From positions 124,001-188,000 of the forward strand of contig NZ_SNAA01000005.1 of the NCBI RefSeq assembly GCF_004358695.1: a stretch of 64,000 nucleotides of DNA, read 5' to 3'. Position numbers and translations under genes: made by a program. Source of the stretch: Palleronia sediminis (GTDB taxonomy: Bacteria; Pseudomonadota; Alphaproteobacteria; Rhodobacterales; Rhodobacteraceae). Shown here piece after piece: positions 1 to 8,664 of this stretch (its first letter is position 1; every line of letters starts with the position of its first letter). Under the pieces are notes generated by a model. It searched no databases. It was not told the origin of the DNA and saw only the letters and a list, made by a program, of their open reading frames with translations.

Positions 1-489
1 CGCAACCAGTATATGGGGCGTACCTTCATCGAGCCGACCGAGCAGATCCGCAACATGGGCGTGCGGCTCAAGCTCAACGTCAATCGCGCGCTGATCCGGG
101 GCAAGCGCATCGTGCTGGTCGACGATTCGGTGGTGCGGGGCACGACCTCGATCAAGATCCGCGAGATGCTGCTCGATGCGGGCGCGGCGGCGGTGCATTT
201 CCGCATCGCGAGCCCGCCGACCGCCTGGCCCTGTTTCTACGGCGTCGACACCCCCGAGCGCGAGAAGCTACTGGCCGCCAGCATGTCCGAGGACGAGATG
301 TGCGCCCATCTGGGCGTCGATTCGCTGCGCTTCATCTCGCTCGACGGGCTCTATCGCGCGGTGGGCGAGGCCACGGGCCGCGACAACGCCTCGCCGCAAT
401 ATTGCGATGCCTGTTTCTCGGGCGACTACCCGGTGGCACCCTCGGACCGGATCGCGCAGGGCTTCCGCCTGAAGGAAGCCGCCGAGTAA
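1..489 (+). CDS. purF: Amidophosphoribosyltransferase, 3' end (partial)
   Basis: Catalyses the committed step of de novo purine synthesis, making 5-phosphoribosylamine from PRPP and glutamine in the cytosol. Only the last 162 residues lie in the window; the frame is open from base 1, so the N-terminal glutaminase half is upstream. The PRPP-binding loop (LVDDSVVRGTTS) is at 112-150, and the RNQYMGRTFIEPTEQIR stretch before it is typical of PurF. The C-terminal CDACFSGDYP segment is also family-like. The gene ends with TAA and is followed by a hairpin. Identity is secure; only completeness is limited by the window edge. Confidence 0.96.
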   Translation, partial: RNQYMGRTFIEPTEQIRNMGVRLKLNVNRALIRGKRIVLVDDSVVRGTTSIKIREMLLDAGAAAVHFRIASPPTAWPCFYGVDTPEREKLLAASMSEDEMCAHLGVDSLRFISLDGLYRAVGEATGRDNASPQYCDACFSGDYPVAPSDRIAQGFRLKEAAE

Positions 490-509
490 CGCGGCCCGCG
501 AAACGCGAA

Positions 510-529
510 CGCCGCCCCGAGGGGCGGCG
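510..529 (+). terminator. Terminator-like hairpin after purF
   Basis: An 8-bp perfect stem (CGCCGCCC / GGGCGGCG) with the 4-base loop CGAG sits 20 bases after the purF stop. There is only a weak T-rich tail (CCTTTCG about 10 bases later), so it may be a bidirectional or Rho-assisted terminator serving purF and the convergent bioY. Confidence 0.45.
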
Positions 530-549
530 CCGCACGGCCTTTCGACGCG

Positions 550-1128
550 TCAGCGGCGGAGGGCGCTGCGCCCGCCCGCCACGATCAGCACGGCCAGCAC
601 GGCCTTGACCGCGTCACCCAGCAGGAAAGGCGCCATCCAGCCTGACCAGAGCGCGCCGGCCTGGGTCGAGGCCCAGCCCGCGTCGATCCCCAGCCCCGAG
701 GCCACCGCATAGGGCCATGCCAGCCCCGGCAGATACAGCGCCGCCGCCGCACCCACCGATGCCGCCAGCATCCCCGCAAGGCCCGCGCGCGCGCCGAGAG
801 CCGCGATGTAGGCCATCGCGACGAAGCCCAGCAGGAACCCGCCGGTCGGCCCCGCCATGTATGCCAGCCCGCTCGCGCCATTGGCAAAGACGGGAAGGCC
901 CGCGGCCCCCTGCGCGAGATATGCGGCCAGCGTGGCCGCGCCGAGGCGGGGGCCCATCGACAGGCCCACCACGAGGATCGCGAGCCCCTGCAGCGTCATC
1001 GGCACCGGCCACATCGGGATGCTGACCTGAGCGGCCAGCGCGATCAGCACGGTTCCCGCGAGAACCATTGCGCCCTGCTGCCAGAGCGCGCGGTCGCCGG
1101 GGCGAAGAAGGGGGGTGTCGTGGGTCAT
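550..1128 (-). CDS. bioY: Biotin transporter BioY (ECF S component)
   Basis: Membrane substrate-binding subunit of an energy-coupling-factor transporter that takes up biotin. The 192-residue length and about six hydrophobic helices fit the family. Diagnostic BioY segments are visible: QVSIPMWPVPMTLQG near residue 35, GLPVFANGASG near 75-90 and GPTGGFLLGF near 93-103. The ATG at 1128 is preceded by a good AAGGAG ribosome site. No bioM/bioN energising genes are adjacent, so BioY may act alone, as shown for some alphaproteobacterial homologues, or share a distant ECF module. A promoter-like TTGACC lies about 50 bases upstream of the start. Confidence 0.93.
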   Translation of the reverse strand: MTHDTPLLRPGDRALWQQGAMVLAGTVLIALAAQVSIPMWPVPMTLQGLAILVVGLSMGPRLGAATLAAYLAQGAAGLPVFANGASGLAYMAGPTGGFLLGFVAMAYIAALGARAGLAGMLAASVGAAAALYLPGLAWPYAVASGLGIDAGWASTQAGALWSGWMAPFLLGDAVKAVLAVLIVAGGRSALRR

Positions 1129-1155
1129 CTCTCACTCCTTGGGGAAGGCTGTCTC

Positions 1156-1184
1156 GTTGTTTCGCCCCGCGCCTCCGAGGTCAA
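1156..1184 (-). promoter_or_regulatory. Putative bioY promoter
   Basis: On the minus strand CTTGACCTCGG gives a -35 of TTGACC (1179-1184). A weak -10 (AACAAC) follows after 17 bases. The same CTTGACCTCGG core is found upstream of rpmB, which supports the -35 call; the -10 is poor. Confidence 0.35.
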
Positions 1185-1226
1185 GCGCCCTTGCCATTCG
1201 GGCCGCGCGGACGCATGACGCGCGCC

Positions 1227-1868
1227 ATGACGAAACTCGCTCTCATCACCGGCGCCTCGCGCGGTCTCGGCGCCGCGATGGCCGAGGCGCTCGCGCCCGA
1301 CTGGCACATCGTCGCGGTCGCCCGCACCACCGGCGCGCTCGAGGAACTCGACGACCGCATCCAGGCGGCGGGCGGATCGGCGACGCTTGCGCCCATGGAC
1401 GTGACCGACGCGGACGCGATGGCGCATCTGTGCCGCGGCATCCACGACCGCTGGGGCCATCTCGACCTGTGGATGCACACCGCGATCCATGCCGCCCCCC
1501 TCGCGCCCGCGGCCCATGTCGCGGCCAAGGACTGGGACAAGAGCATCGCGGTCAACGCCACGGCCACGGCGACGCTCATCCGCATGGTCGAGCCGCTGCT
1601 GCGGGCCGCGCCCGAGGGCCGCGCGGTGTTCTTCGACGACGACCGCGCGGGCGCCAAGTTCTTCGGCAGCTACGGGGCCAGCAAGGCCGCGCAGATGGCC
1701 ATCGCGCGCTCCTGGGCGGCCGAGACGGCGACCACGGGGCCGCGCGTGTCGATCCTCGCGCCCGCCCCGATGCCGACCGCGACCCGCGCGCGGTTCTTTC
1801 CCGGCGAGGATCGCGCGCCGCTCGCCTCCCCCGCCGACGAGGCGGCGCGGCTGCTGGCGCTGCTCTGA
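1227..1868 (+). CDS. SDR-family oxidoreductase, atypical active site
   Basis: Short-chain dehydrogenase/reductase with a Rossmann fold; the substrate is unknown. The N-terminal nucleotide-binding glycine motif GASRGLG is at residues 8-14, and YGASK supplies the Tyr-x-x-x-Lys pair. The usual catalytic serine, about 13 residues before the tyrosine, is not seen: that segment reads VFFDDDRAGAK. The protein is 213 residues, short for a classical SDR (about 250). ATG 1227 was chosen because it starts right before the first beta strand; ATG 1215 in the same frame is possible. It diverges from bioY, and its stop is followed by a repeated post-stop element. The loss of serine makes the family call firmer than any activity call. 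Confidence 0.8.
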   Translation: MTKLALITGASRGLGAAMAEALAPDWHIVAVARTTGALEELDDRIQAAGGSATLAPMDVTDADAMAHLCRGIHDRWGHLDLWMHTAIHAAPLAPAAHVAAKDWDKSIAVNATATATLIRMVEPLLRAAPEGRAVFFDDDRAGAKFFGSYGASKAAQMAIARSWAAETATTGPRVSILAPAPMPTATRARFFPGEDRAPLASPADEAARLLALL

Positions 1869-1875
1869 GCGGGGT

Positions 1876-1897
1876 TTCTCTGTTTCCCTAAATACTC
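1876..1897 (+). repeat. Post-stop element, copy A
   Basis: A 22-base element beginning TTCTCTGTTTCC and ending AAATACTC, 7 bases after the SDR stop codon. It matches copy C (61520-61541) at 20 of 22 positions, and copy B (31080-31095) is a shorter variant. All three lie just downstream of plus-strand stop codons. It has no inverted repeat of its own, so it is not a classical terminator. Confidence 0.6.
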
Positions 1898-1935
1898 ACT
1901 GACCGCCCGCCGCGGGCGCAGCGCGCGCCCTTTGC

Positions 1936-1963
1936 TTGCCGCCCGTTCGCCCCTCGCCTAACA
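1936..1963 (+). promoter_or_regulatory. Putative surE promoter
   Basis: TTGCCG (1936-1941), a 16-base spacer and CTAACA (1958-1963), ending 31 bases before the surE GTG start. The same CTAACA -10 is seen upstream of the ABC operon at 59981. This is a pattern match only. Confidence 0.35.
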
Positions 1964-1994
1964 GGGGCGGGAAACTCGAGAACGGGGCCGTGAC

Positions 1995-2777
1995 GTGCGC
2001 ATACTCATCACCAATGACGACGGCATCAACGCGCCGGGCCTGACCGTGCTGACCGAGATCGCGCAGGCCGTGGCCGGGCCCGCGGGCGAGGTCTGGACCA
2101 TCGCGCCCGCCTTCGAGCAATCGGGCGTCGGGCACTGCATCTCCTATACCCGGCCGACGATGGTGGCCGAGCTGGCACCGCGCCGCTACGCGGTCGAGGG
2201 CTCGCCGGCCGATTGCGTGCTGGCCGCGGTCCACGACATCATGCCCGAACGACCCGACCTCGTGCTGTCGGGTGTCAATCGCGGCAACAACGCGGCCGAG
2301 AACGTGCTCTATTCCGGCACGATCGGCGGCGCGATGGAGGCGGCGCTCCAGGGTCTGCCCGCCATCGCGCTCAGCCAGTATATCGGCCCCGACAATGTCG
2401 CGCTCGAGGACATGTTCGACAGCGCGCGCGGGATCGGCGCCGACACGGTGCGCACCCTTCTCAACGGGGCCGAGTGGGACAGCGCCGATTACCGGTTGTT
2501 CTACAACGTCAACTTTCCGCCCTGCCCGGCCGCGGCGGTCAAGGGCCTGCGCGTCACCGCCCAGGGGTGGCGGTCCGAGACCGATCACCGCGTGATGCCG
2601 CATGTCTCGCCCTCGGGGCGGCGGTTCCTCTACGTCACGGGCGGGCCGCAGAACGTTCCGACCGCGCCCGGCACCGATGTCGCCGCCAATCTCGAGGGTC
2701 ACGTCTCGGTGACGCCGATGCGCGCCGACCTTACCGCGCATGACCTGATCGCCCCCCTGCGGGAGCGGCTGGAGTGA
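1995..2777 (+). CDS. surE: 5'/3'-nucleotidase SurE
   Basis: Metal-dependent nucleoside monophosphate phosphatase of stationary-phase survival, cytosolic. It opens with [16 protein letters not shown], carrying the family's metal-binding aspartate pair (DD, residues 8-9); the [18 protein letters not shown] segment holds the conserved asparagines of the active site. The 260-residue length is normal. The start is GTG at 1995. The end overlaps the next gene pcm by four bases (GTGA), so the two are translationally coupled, the same surE-pcm-nlpD order known from Escherichia coli. Confidence 0.95.
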   Translation: MRILITNDDGINAPGLTVLTEIAQAVAGPAGEVWTIAPAFEQSGVGHCISYTRPTMVAELAPRRYAVEGSPADCVLAAVHDIMPERPDLVLSGVNRGNNAAENVLYSGTIGGAMEAALQGLPAIALSQYIGPDNVALEDMFDSARGIGADTVRTLLNGAEWDSADYRLFYNVNFPPCPAAAVKGLRVTAQGWRSETDHRVMPHVSPSGRRFLYVTGGPQNVPTAPGTDVAANLEGHVSVTPMRADLTAHDLIAPLRERLE

Positions 2778-3415
2778 GCTTCGGCCCGGACGAACGGATG
2801 CAGCTCCTCTTTGCGCTGCGCTCGCGCGGGGTGACGGATGGCGCGGTGCTCGACGCGATGGAGCGGGTGGATCGCGGGCTCTTTGTGCGCGGGATATTCG
2901 CCGAACGCGCCTACGAGGACACGCCCCTGCCCATCGCCTGCGGGCAGACGATCTCGCAGCCCTCGGTCGTGGGGATGATGACGCAGGCGCTCGAGGTGGG
3001 GCCGCGCGACAAGGTGCTCGAGATCGGGACCGGCTCGGGCTACCAGGCCGCGATCCTCGGCCATCTCGCAAGGCGGGTCTATACCATCGACCGCCATCGC
3101 AGGCTGGCGATGGATGCGCGGCGGGTGATCGAATCCACCGGCGCGACGAATATCACCGTGATCTGCGCCGACGGCACGCTGGGCCTGCCCGAACAGGCGC
3201 CCTTCGACCGTATCCTCGTCACCGCAGCCGCCGAAGACCCGCCCGGCCCCCTATTGGCCGAATTGCGCGTGGGGGGTATCATGGTCGTGCCGGTGGGCCA
3301 GTCCGACACGGTCCAGACATTGCTCAAGGTCACGCGCACCGAGGACGGGTTCGACTACCAGGTGATGCGCCCGGTTCGCTTCGTGCCCCTGCTCGAGGGG
3401 CTGGGACAGGAATGA
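2774..3415 (+). CDS. pcm: Protein-L-isoaspartate O-methyltransferase
   Basis: Repairs proteins damaged by asparagine deamidation or aspartate isomerisation by SAM-dependent methylation of L-isoaspartyl residues. The 213-residue protein has the family's [12 protein letters not shown] segment (about residues 53-64) and the SAM-binding [15 protein letters not shown] motif (about 79-93). [15 protein letters not shown] and VPVG segments follow as expected. The start is GTG 2774 inside the surE stop (GTGA). It belongs to the surE-pcm-nlpD-like set, a stationary-phase and envelope-repair grouping. Confidence 0.94.
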   Translation: MSFGPDERMQLLFALRSRGVTDGAVLDAMERVDRGLFVRGIFAERAYEDTPLPIACGQTISQPSVVGMMTQALEVGPRDKVLEIGTGSGYQAAILGHLARRVYTIDRHRRLAMDARRVIESTGATNITVICADGTLGLPEQAPFDRILVTAAAEDPPGPLLAELRVGGIMVVPVGQSDTVQTLLKVTRTEDGFDYQVMRPVRFVPLLEGLGQE

Positions 3416-3506
3416 CGACCGGGGGCCTGCGCAGGACCGGGCCCGCGAACCGCAAGGCGGCAGGGGTCCGGCAAGAGGCCCCGCGCAAGACACGAGGGAC
3501 GAGCCG

Positions 3507-4760
3507 ATGACGATGCAGGACCCCATCCGCGACGCGCGGCACGGCAGAGGATCGGCGCGCATGGCCCGCGCGGGCACGCTGGCGCTGGTACTGGGTGCGC
3601 TTTCGGCCTGCGGGTCGGGGGGCGGGTTCGACATCGACCTGCGCGACCGGCTCGGCAATGCCTTCGACACCTCGCCCGCGGTGGGGCGGGCGGTGGCGCC
3701 GCGGCCCGCGGCAGACGATCGCGGGATCATCTCATACCCGAATTACCAGGTGGCCGTGGCCCGGCGCGGCGATACCGTCGCGCAGGTGGCCGCGCGGATC
3801 GGCCTGCCCGCCGATGAGCTCGCCCGCCATAACGGGATGCCCGCCGATCTGACGCTGCGCCAGGGCGAGATCATCGCCCTGCCCCGCCGCGTGGCCGAAC
3901 CCTCGCCCGCGACGGGCGCGCCGACCGCCGGGCCGATCCGGCCGGGTGCCGCCGGTCTTGCCGCGCCGGGGACGGTGGCGACCACCTCGCTCGAGGATCG
4001 CGCGCAGGCGGCCATCGCGCGCTCGGGCACGACGCCCGCGCCCACGCCCGCCGCCGCCCCCGCCGCGCCGCCGGCGGCCTCGGGCCGAGAGCCCGAGCGG
4101 CACCGCGTCGCGCGCGGCGAAACCGCCTATTCCATCGCGCGTCGCTATGACGTGCCGGTGCGCGCGCTGGCCGAGTGGAACGGGCTCGGCACCGATCTGG
4201 GCGTGCGCGAGGGGCAGTTCCTGCTGATCCCCGTCGCCGCCCCCGCCCCGGCCGCCGCCACCGAGACCCAGCCGGGACAGGGCACCGTGGCGCCGCCCCC
4301 GCCGTCGGCCGCGACCCCGCTGCCCGAGCGGAACGAGACACAGGCCCCGCCCGAGACGCCCGAGCCCGCCGCCATGGCCGCCGAGACCACGACCGCCAGC
4401 CGCGCCGACGAGGCCCGGCTGATCTATCCCGTGACCGGCTCGATCATCCGCGCCTATGCCAAGGGGCGCAATGACGGCATCGACATCAAGGCCCCCGCCG
4501 GAACCGAGGTGAAGGCTGCCGATAGCGGCACGGTCGCCGCGATCACGCGCGATACCGACCAGGTGCCGATCCTCGTGCTGCGCCATTCGGACAATATCCT
4601 GACCGTCTATGCCGGCGTGACCGATGTGACGGTGGCCAAGGGCGACAGTGTCAGGCGCGGGCAGACCGTCGCGCGGATCCGACCCGGCAACCCTCCCTTC
4701 CTGCATTTCGAGGTGCGCGAAGGCTTCGACAGCGTCGATCCGGCCGGATACCTGCCCTGA
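3507..4760 (+). CDS. LysM/M23 lipoprotein, NlpD-like, degenerate peptidase
   Basis: Envelope lipoprotein related to NlpD/LppB. It carries a lipobox (LSAC), two LysM-like peptidoglycan-binding repeats (about residues 75-115 and 200-245) separated by Ala/Pro-rich linkers, and a C-terminal LytM/M23 fold (about 315-417). The fold lacks the zinc ligands of active peptidases: the first histidine is Asn in GRNDGID, the YAHL-type histidine is Gly in YAGV, and only one histidine of the HLH motif remains (FLHFEV). As with NlpD and EnvC, it probably activates amidases rather than cutting peptidoglycan. ATG 3507 has a GAGGG ribosome site; the internal ATG 3561 would give a more typical short lipoprotein signal (399 residues). 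Confidence 0.88.
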   Translation: MTMQDPIRDARHGRGSARMARAGTLALVLGALSACGSGGGFDIDLRDRLGNAFDTSPAVGRAVAPRPAADDRGIISYPNYQVAVARRGDTVAQVAARIGLPADELARHNGMPADLTLRQGEIIALPRRVAEPSPATGAPTAGPIRPGAAGLAAPGTVATTSLEDRAQAAIARSGTTPAPTPAAAPAAPPAASGREPERHRVARGETAYSIARRYDVPVRALAEWNGLGTDLGVREGQFLLIPVAAPAPAAATETQPGQGTVAPPPPSAATPLPERNETQAPPETPEPAAMAAETTTASRADEARLIYPVTGSIIRAYAKGRNDGIDIKAPAGTEVKAADSGTVAAITRDTDQVPILVLRHSDNILTVYAGVTDVTVAKGDSVRRGQTVARIRPGNPPFLHFEVREGFDSVDPAGYLP

Positions 4761-4770
4761 GCGCCAACGC

Positions 4771-5610
4771 TCAGCCCAGCCGGACGCCCTCGCGCCCGGC
4801 GAGATCGGTAAAGAACTGCCACGCCACGCGGCCGGACCGCGCGCCGCGGGTGGCCTGCCACTCGATCGCCTCGGCGCGCAGGCGCTCGGCCGGGATCGAC
4901 AGGCCCGCCGCCGAGCAATAGCCCTCGATCATGGCGAGGTAATCGTCCTGCGTGCAGGAGTGAAAGCCGAGCCACAGCCCGAAACGGTCCGACAATGACA
5001 CCTTTTCCTCGACCGCCTCGGAGGGGTTGATCGCCGACGAGCGTTCGTTCTCGATCATGTCGCGCGGCATCAGGTGGCGGCGGTTCGAGGTCGCGTAGAA
5101 CAGCACGTTCTCGGGCCGCCCCGCGATCCCGCCGTCGAGAACCGCCTTGAGCGATTTGTAATGCTGGTCGTCATGGCCAAAGCTCAGGTCGTCGCAGAAC
5201 AGAAGGAACCGCGTCTCGGGGGCCGCGCGCAGCAACGTCAGAAGCCGCCCGACGCTGGGTAGGTCCTCGCGCTGAAGCTCGACGATTCTGAGCGGGGCGT
5301 CGCGCGACACCTCGGCATGGACCGCCTTGACGAGGCTCGACTTGCCCATGCCGCGCGCACCCCAGAGCAGCGCGTTGTTGGCGGGCAGGCCGCGGGCGAA
5401 TTGCCGCGTATTGGCCAGAAGCGTGTCGCGCGCCCGGTCGATGCCCACCAGACGCTCCAGATCGACCCGCGCCACCCGCTCGACCGGGATCAGCGTATCG
5501 GGCTCGGTCTGCCACAGCCACGCATCGGCCTGGGCGAAATCGGGGGCCGGCGCTGGCGGCGGAGCCAACCGTTCGAGCGCCGCGGCGATGCGGATCAGCG
5601 GATCGGTCAC
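4771..5610 (-). CDS. DUF815-type AAA+ ATPase coupled to tatC
   Basis: P-loop ATPase of the DUF815 family (279 residues), function unknown. The Walker A GARGMGKSS is at residues 84-92 and a Walker B-like LLFCDD follows about 50 residues later; the SNRRHLMP stretch resembles an AAA+ sensor 1. The N-terminal region is helical and proline-rich. The GTG start at 5608-5610 overlaps the tatC stop (GTGA), so the ATPase is translated as the fourth gene of the tatABC operon. Whether it serves Tat export or is only co-transcribed cannot be told from sequence. Confidence 0.82.
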   Translation of the reverse strand: MTDPLIRIAAALERLAPPPAPAPDFAQADAWLWQTEPDTLIPVERVARVDLERLVGIDRARDTLLANTRQFARGLPANNALLWGARGMGKSSLVKAVHAEVSRDAPLRIVELQREDLPSVGRLLTLLRAAPETRFLLFCDDLSFGHDDQHYKSLKAVLDGGIAGRPENVLFYATSNRRHLMPRDMIENERSSAINPSEAVEEKVSLSDRFGLWLGFHSCTQDDYLAMIEGYCSAAGLSIPAERLRAEAIEWQATRGARSGRVAWQFFTDLAGREGVRLG

Positions 5611-6518
5611 GGGCGCTTGGTCTCGTCCTCGGGCTCGGCATCGTCGAGTTCGGGGTCGTCATCGTCGTCGAGGTCGTAAAGCTCTTCGTCCTCGCCGAGG
5701 ATGCCCTCGGCCCGGAGGCGGGCGAGGCGTTTCCGCTCGACCCGGCGGACGAGCAGGATCGACACCTCGTAAAGCCCGTAGACCACGACAAAGAGGATGA
5801 TCTGCGTGATCACGTCGGGCGGCGTGACGACGGCCGCGAGGATCAGGATGCCGACCATCGCGTATTTGCGCACCTCGCCCAGGCCCCGCGCGCTGACCAG
5901 CCCCGCCTGCCCCAGCAGCGTGAGAAGCACGGGAAGCTGGAAACACAGCCCGAAGGCCACGATGAACTTGATCGTGAGGTTGAGATATTCCTGCGCCGAG
6001 CCCTGGAAGACGACCGAAAGCGGGGCGCCGACATCCGGTGACACCACGGCCTCGCCCTCGGCGCCGAACTGCTGGAACCCGAGGAAGAAATCATAGGCCA
6101 GCGGCGTCACGACGTAGAAGGCAAAGGACGCGCCGAGCACGAACATGAAGGGCGACGAGATCAGGAAGGGCAGCATCGCGCCCTTTTCCGACTTGTAGAG
6201 CCCCGGCGCGACAAAGCGCCACAACTGCGAGGCGATCACCGGAAAGGCGAGGAACAGCCCGCCCAGCAGCGACACCTTGACCGCGACGAAAAAACCTTCT
6301 TGCGGCGAGATGAAGATCAGGTCGCAATCCTGCCCGCGCGCGGCCAGCACCTCGCACAAGGGGCGGGTCAGGAAGTTGAAGATCGGGGTGGCGACGGTGA
6401 AACAGATCACCATCCCCACGATGAAGGCGAGGACCGAGCGGATCAGCCGGGTGCGCAGTTCGGCCAGGTGCTCGATCAGCGGGGCCGAGCTGTCTTCGAT
6501 CTCGTCGGGCGCGCTCAT
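5607..6518 (-). CDS. tatC: Sec-independent protein translocase TatC
   Basis: Twin-arginine signal-peptide receptor and core of the Tat export machinery in the inner membrane. The 303-residue protein has six predicted helices and the conserved N-terminal [10 protein letters not shown] segment (about residues 16-25). Later segments such as [11 protein letters not shown] are family-like. It carries an unusually long, acidic C-terminal tail (runs of Asp and Glu in the last 35 residues), expected to be cytoplasmic and dispensable in most TatC proteins. ATG 6518 overlaps the tatB stop (ATGA). Confidence 0.96.
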   Translation of the reverse strand: MSAPDEIEDSSAPLIEHLAELRTRLIRSVLAFIVGMVICFTVATPIFNFLTRPLCEVLAARGQDCDLIFISPQEGFFVAVKVSLLGGLFLAFPVIASQLWRFVAPGLYKSEKGAMLPFLISSPFMFVLGASFAFYVVTPLAYDFFLGFQQFGAEGEAVVSPDVGAPLSVVFQGSAQEYLNLTIKFIVAFGLCFQLPVLLTLLGQAGLVSARGLGEVRKYAMVGILILAAVVTPPDVITQIILFVVVYGLYEVSILLVRRVERKRLARLRAEGILGEDEELYDLDDDDDPELDDAEPEDETKRP

Positions 6519-7045
6519 TCGCGCGGCTCCGGCGTGGTCGCGGCGGGCTCGGGGGTCGGCGCAGGCTCGGGCGTTGCACCGGGCGTCTCGGCCTTGGCGG
6601 CCTTGGCGGCCTCGGCGTCGCGGCGGGCCTGCGCACGGGCGGCGGCGGCCTCGCGGATGCGCTCGGCCTGGGCGGCGCGCTCTTCGGTCAGGGCCTGGGT
6701 GGCAGGCCCCTTGGCGCGGGCCGCGTCAGGACGTTTCGCGGCGTGGCCGGTGGTCTTGCCGGCGCGGTCGGGATCCCAGCTGCGCAGGTCCTTGGTCGCC
6801 TCGTCCAGCCGGTCGAGCCCGAGTTTCTTGGGGTTGCTCCAGCCCTTGAGGTCCGAGCGCATGTCCTTGACGCCGGCCTCGTCGGCGGCATCCTCCATCG
6901 CGCGCTGGAACTCGCGGGCCATGCCGCGCATCTTGCCCATGGTGCGCCCGAGCGTGCGGAACATGCCCGGCAGATCTTTCGGCCCGACGACGATCAACGC
7001 CACGATGCCGATGACCATCAGTTCGGTCATCCCGATATCGAACAT
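6515..7045 (-). CDS. tatB: Sec-independent protein translocase TatB
   Basis: TatB partners TatC in recognising twin-arginine signal peptides. The N-terminus [25 protein letters not shown] helix ends in the typical VVGPKDLP hinge (residues 19-26). An amphipathic helix of about 50 residues follows, then an Ala/Pro-rich low-complexity tail of about 90 residues. The glutamate at position 8 in the membrane helix is the TatB hallmark. It is 176 residues long, lies 27 bases downstream of tatA and overlaps tatC by four bases. Confidence 0.94.
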   Translation of the reverse strand: MFDIGMTELMVIGIVALIVVGPKDLPGMFRTLGRTMGKMRGMAREFQRAMEDAADEAGVKDMRSDLKGWSNPKKLGLDRLDEATKDLRSWDPDRAGKTTGHAAKRPDAARAKGPATQALTEERAAQAERIREAAAARAQARRDAEAAKAAKAETPGATPEPAPTPEPAATTPEPRE

Positions 7046-7072
7046 TTGGCCCGCCTCCGCGGCTTGGGGCGA

Positions 7073-7312
7073 TCAGCTCTTGTTCGTCTCTTTCTCGGAC
7101 GTGTGGACGGCCGGGCTTTCGACGTCCTGCGACTCGATCCGCTTGGTCGTCTCGGGCTCGTCTTCCTTGGAGCCTTCGCCGACGCCCTTCTTGAAGGCGG
7201 TGATGCCCTTGCCGACCTCGCCCATCAGCGACGAGATCTTGCCCCGGCCGAACAGCACCAGCACCACGATGGCGATGAGCAACAGGCCGGGAAGACCGAT
7301 ATTGTTGAGCAT
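7073..7312 (-). CDS. tatA: Sec-independent protein translocase TatA
   Basis: Forms the oligomeric pore-like component of the Tat system. The 79-residue protein has one N-terminal membrane helix, the [17 protein letters not shown] hinge and amphipathic helix (about residues 21-40), and a charged hydrophilic tail. ATG 7312 has a strong GAGGAG ribosome site 6 bases away. It is the first gene of tatA-tatB-tatC-ATPase and is preceded by a promoter nearly identical to that of rpmB. Confidence 0.95.
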   Translation of the reverse strand: MLNNIGLPGLLLIAIVVLVLFGRGKISSLMGEVGKGITAFKKGVGEGSKEDEPETTKRIESQDVESPAVHTSEKETNKS

Positions 7313-7376
7313 GTTATTCTCCTCGATCGCGGCGGCGCGGCGCCCTCGGCCCCGACCGTCGCCTTTGTCGCCCCCG

Positions 7377-7404
7377 ATGTAGTGGATCGCGCCCCCGAGG
7401 TGAA
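7377..7404 (-). promoter_or_regulatory. Putative tatA promoter
   Basis: On the minus strand: -35 TTCACC (7399-7404), a 16-base spacer, -10 CTACAT (7377-7382). The block matches the rpmB upstream region over almost its whole length (shared ACCTCGG and GCGATCCACTAC), which argues for a real common promoter class. The rest of 7405-7597, up to the flavin reductase start, shows no gene. Confidence 0.45.
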
Positions 7405-7597
7405 GCGCAATCGGGTCACGTTTGGGCGCGCGACCGTCAGGCGGGGGGTTGAAACCCGGACGATCCGCATACTCTTAGGCGCTTGCGATGGGAACCGGGA
7501 CGGGGAACGGGATGAGGCGTATTGGGCTCATGGGCGGAACGGAACCGCACCGGATGCGATGCCGTGCGGGACGCGTGAAATCCGGGCGCGCGGCATC

Positions 7598-8083
7598 ATG
7601 AGCAACATGTCGCCCTTCACCCCGCGCGAGCTGCGCGACGCGCTGGGACGCTTTGCCACCGGGGTCACGGTCATCACCACCCGCGCCGAGACCGGCCCGC
7701 TGGGGATCACCGCCAACAGCTTTGCCTCGGTCTCGCTCGACCCGCCGCTGGTGCTGTGGATGCCGGCCAAGTCCTCGGGCCGCTACGCGCCGTTCACCCG
7801 CGCGCAACGCTTTGCCATCCACGTCATGGCGGCCGATCAGCACGAGATCTCGGACGGGTTCGTGCGCGAGGGCAACATCTTCGACCGGCTCGACGTGACA
7901 TGGGCCGAGGACGGGACGCCGCTCTTGCGCGACTGCCTCGCACGGTTCCATTGCGAAAGGTGGGCCGTGCATGACGCGGGCGACCATGCGATCGTGCTGG
8001 GGCGCGTCATGGATGCCGTTCATCGCGACGGCGACCCGCTGGTGTTCTCTTCGGGCCGCTACGGCAGCTTTTCGGGGGATTGA
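7598..8083 (+). CDS. Flavin reductase family protein
   Basis: NAD(P)H:flavin oxidoreductase-like protein (flavin reductase domain, about residues 10-155), expected to reduce FMN or FAD in the cytosol for a partner oxygenase or another acceptor. Family segments visible: ALGRFATGVTVITT near the N-terminus, GITANSFASVSLDPPLV (about residues 34-50), and SGRYG at the end. It is 161 residues long. ATG 7598 is preferred; ATG 7607 is three codons later. No oxygenase gene is next to it, so the physiological partner is unknown. It converges with the psiE-like gene 5 bases away. Confidence 0.85.
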   Translation: MSNMSPFTPRELRDALGRFATGVTVITTRAETGPLGITANSFASVSLDPPLVLWMPAKSSGRYAPFTRAQRFAIHVMAADQHEISDGFVREGNIFDRLDVTWAEDGTPLLRDCLARFHCERWAVHDAGDHAIVLGRVMDAVHRDGDPLVFSSGRYGSFSGD

Positions 8084-8088
8084 GCCGC

Positions 8089-8544
8089 TCAGCCCGGCTT
8101 GCGCTCGTGGCGCGCGATCCAGTGGATCGCGACCAGCGCGCCGGCCAGCGCCACCACCGCGCCGCCGATGCCCAGCAGAAAGAACCCCGTGGCCTGGTCC
8201 ATCTCGATGACGATGAGCTTGCGCACCACCGCCAGCATCCCGATGGTCACGACGGTGCGCACCTGCGCCAGCCCGTGATCGCCCGCGACCATCTGGCCGA
8301 TGGAATGGGCAAGCTCGAGCGCGATGACGGCGGCGAGCACCCGGTCGAACAGGATCTGGAACTGCGGATAGTCGAGCGTCGCATCCGTCGCCACGGTGAT
8401 CTCGACCAGCGTGACGAGAAAGCTCCAGACCGCGAGCAGGACGACCGCCACCATCCCCACGAGGATGACCGCTGACACCGCCCGCGACACATGGGCATAG
8501 ATGCGCAGGGTCCGGCTGGGGCTGTCGGTCGAGATATGTTCCAT
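8089..8544 (-). CDS. PsiE-like phosphate-starvation-inducible membrane protein
   Basis: Small integral membrane protein (151 residues) resembling the PsiE family; its molecular role is not known. Four hydrophobic helices are visible, about residues 20-45, 60-80, 95-113 and 120-143, with short charged loops such as VRKLIVIEMD between helices 3 and 4. ATG 8544 was chosen because GGGAG sits 6 bases before it; the upstream ATG 8550 leaves no room for a ribosome site. It diverges from lysC. No Pho-box was recognised upstream, so phosphate regulation is assumed from the family only. Confidence 0.72.
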   Translation of the reverse strand: MEHISTDSPSRTLRIYAHVSRAVSAVILVGMVAVVLLAVWSFLVTLVEITVATDATLDYPQFQILFDRVLAAVIALELAHSIGQMVAGDHGLAQVRTVVTIGMLAVVRKLIVIEMDQATGFFLLGIGGAVVALAGALVAIHWIARHERKPG

Positions 8545-8600
8545 CGGCATCTCCCTGCCGCAGGACCTAGTCCGGGATGCCGCGGGGGAAATGGCGGGCC

Positions 8601-8629
8601 TTGCGCGCGGTGGGCGCGCTCCATACAGA
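8601..8629 (+). promoter_or_regulatory. Putative lysC promoter
   Basis: TTGCGC (8601-8606), a 17-base spacer and TACAGA (8624-8629), 36 bases before the lysC ATG. The -35 is of the TTGCG type repeated elsewhere in this window; the -10 is weak. Confidence 0.3.
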
Positions 8630-8664
8630 AGCGCCGGAACCGCGAGCGAGCAGGAAAGGCCGGC

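Noticed and set aside
6743..7597. Long N-terminal extension of the flavin reductase frame through tatA and tatB
   Set aside because: The extension is antisense to tatAB and lacks flavin reductase sequence; the domain begins just after ATG 7598.
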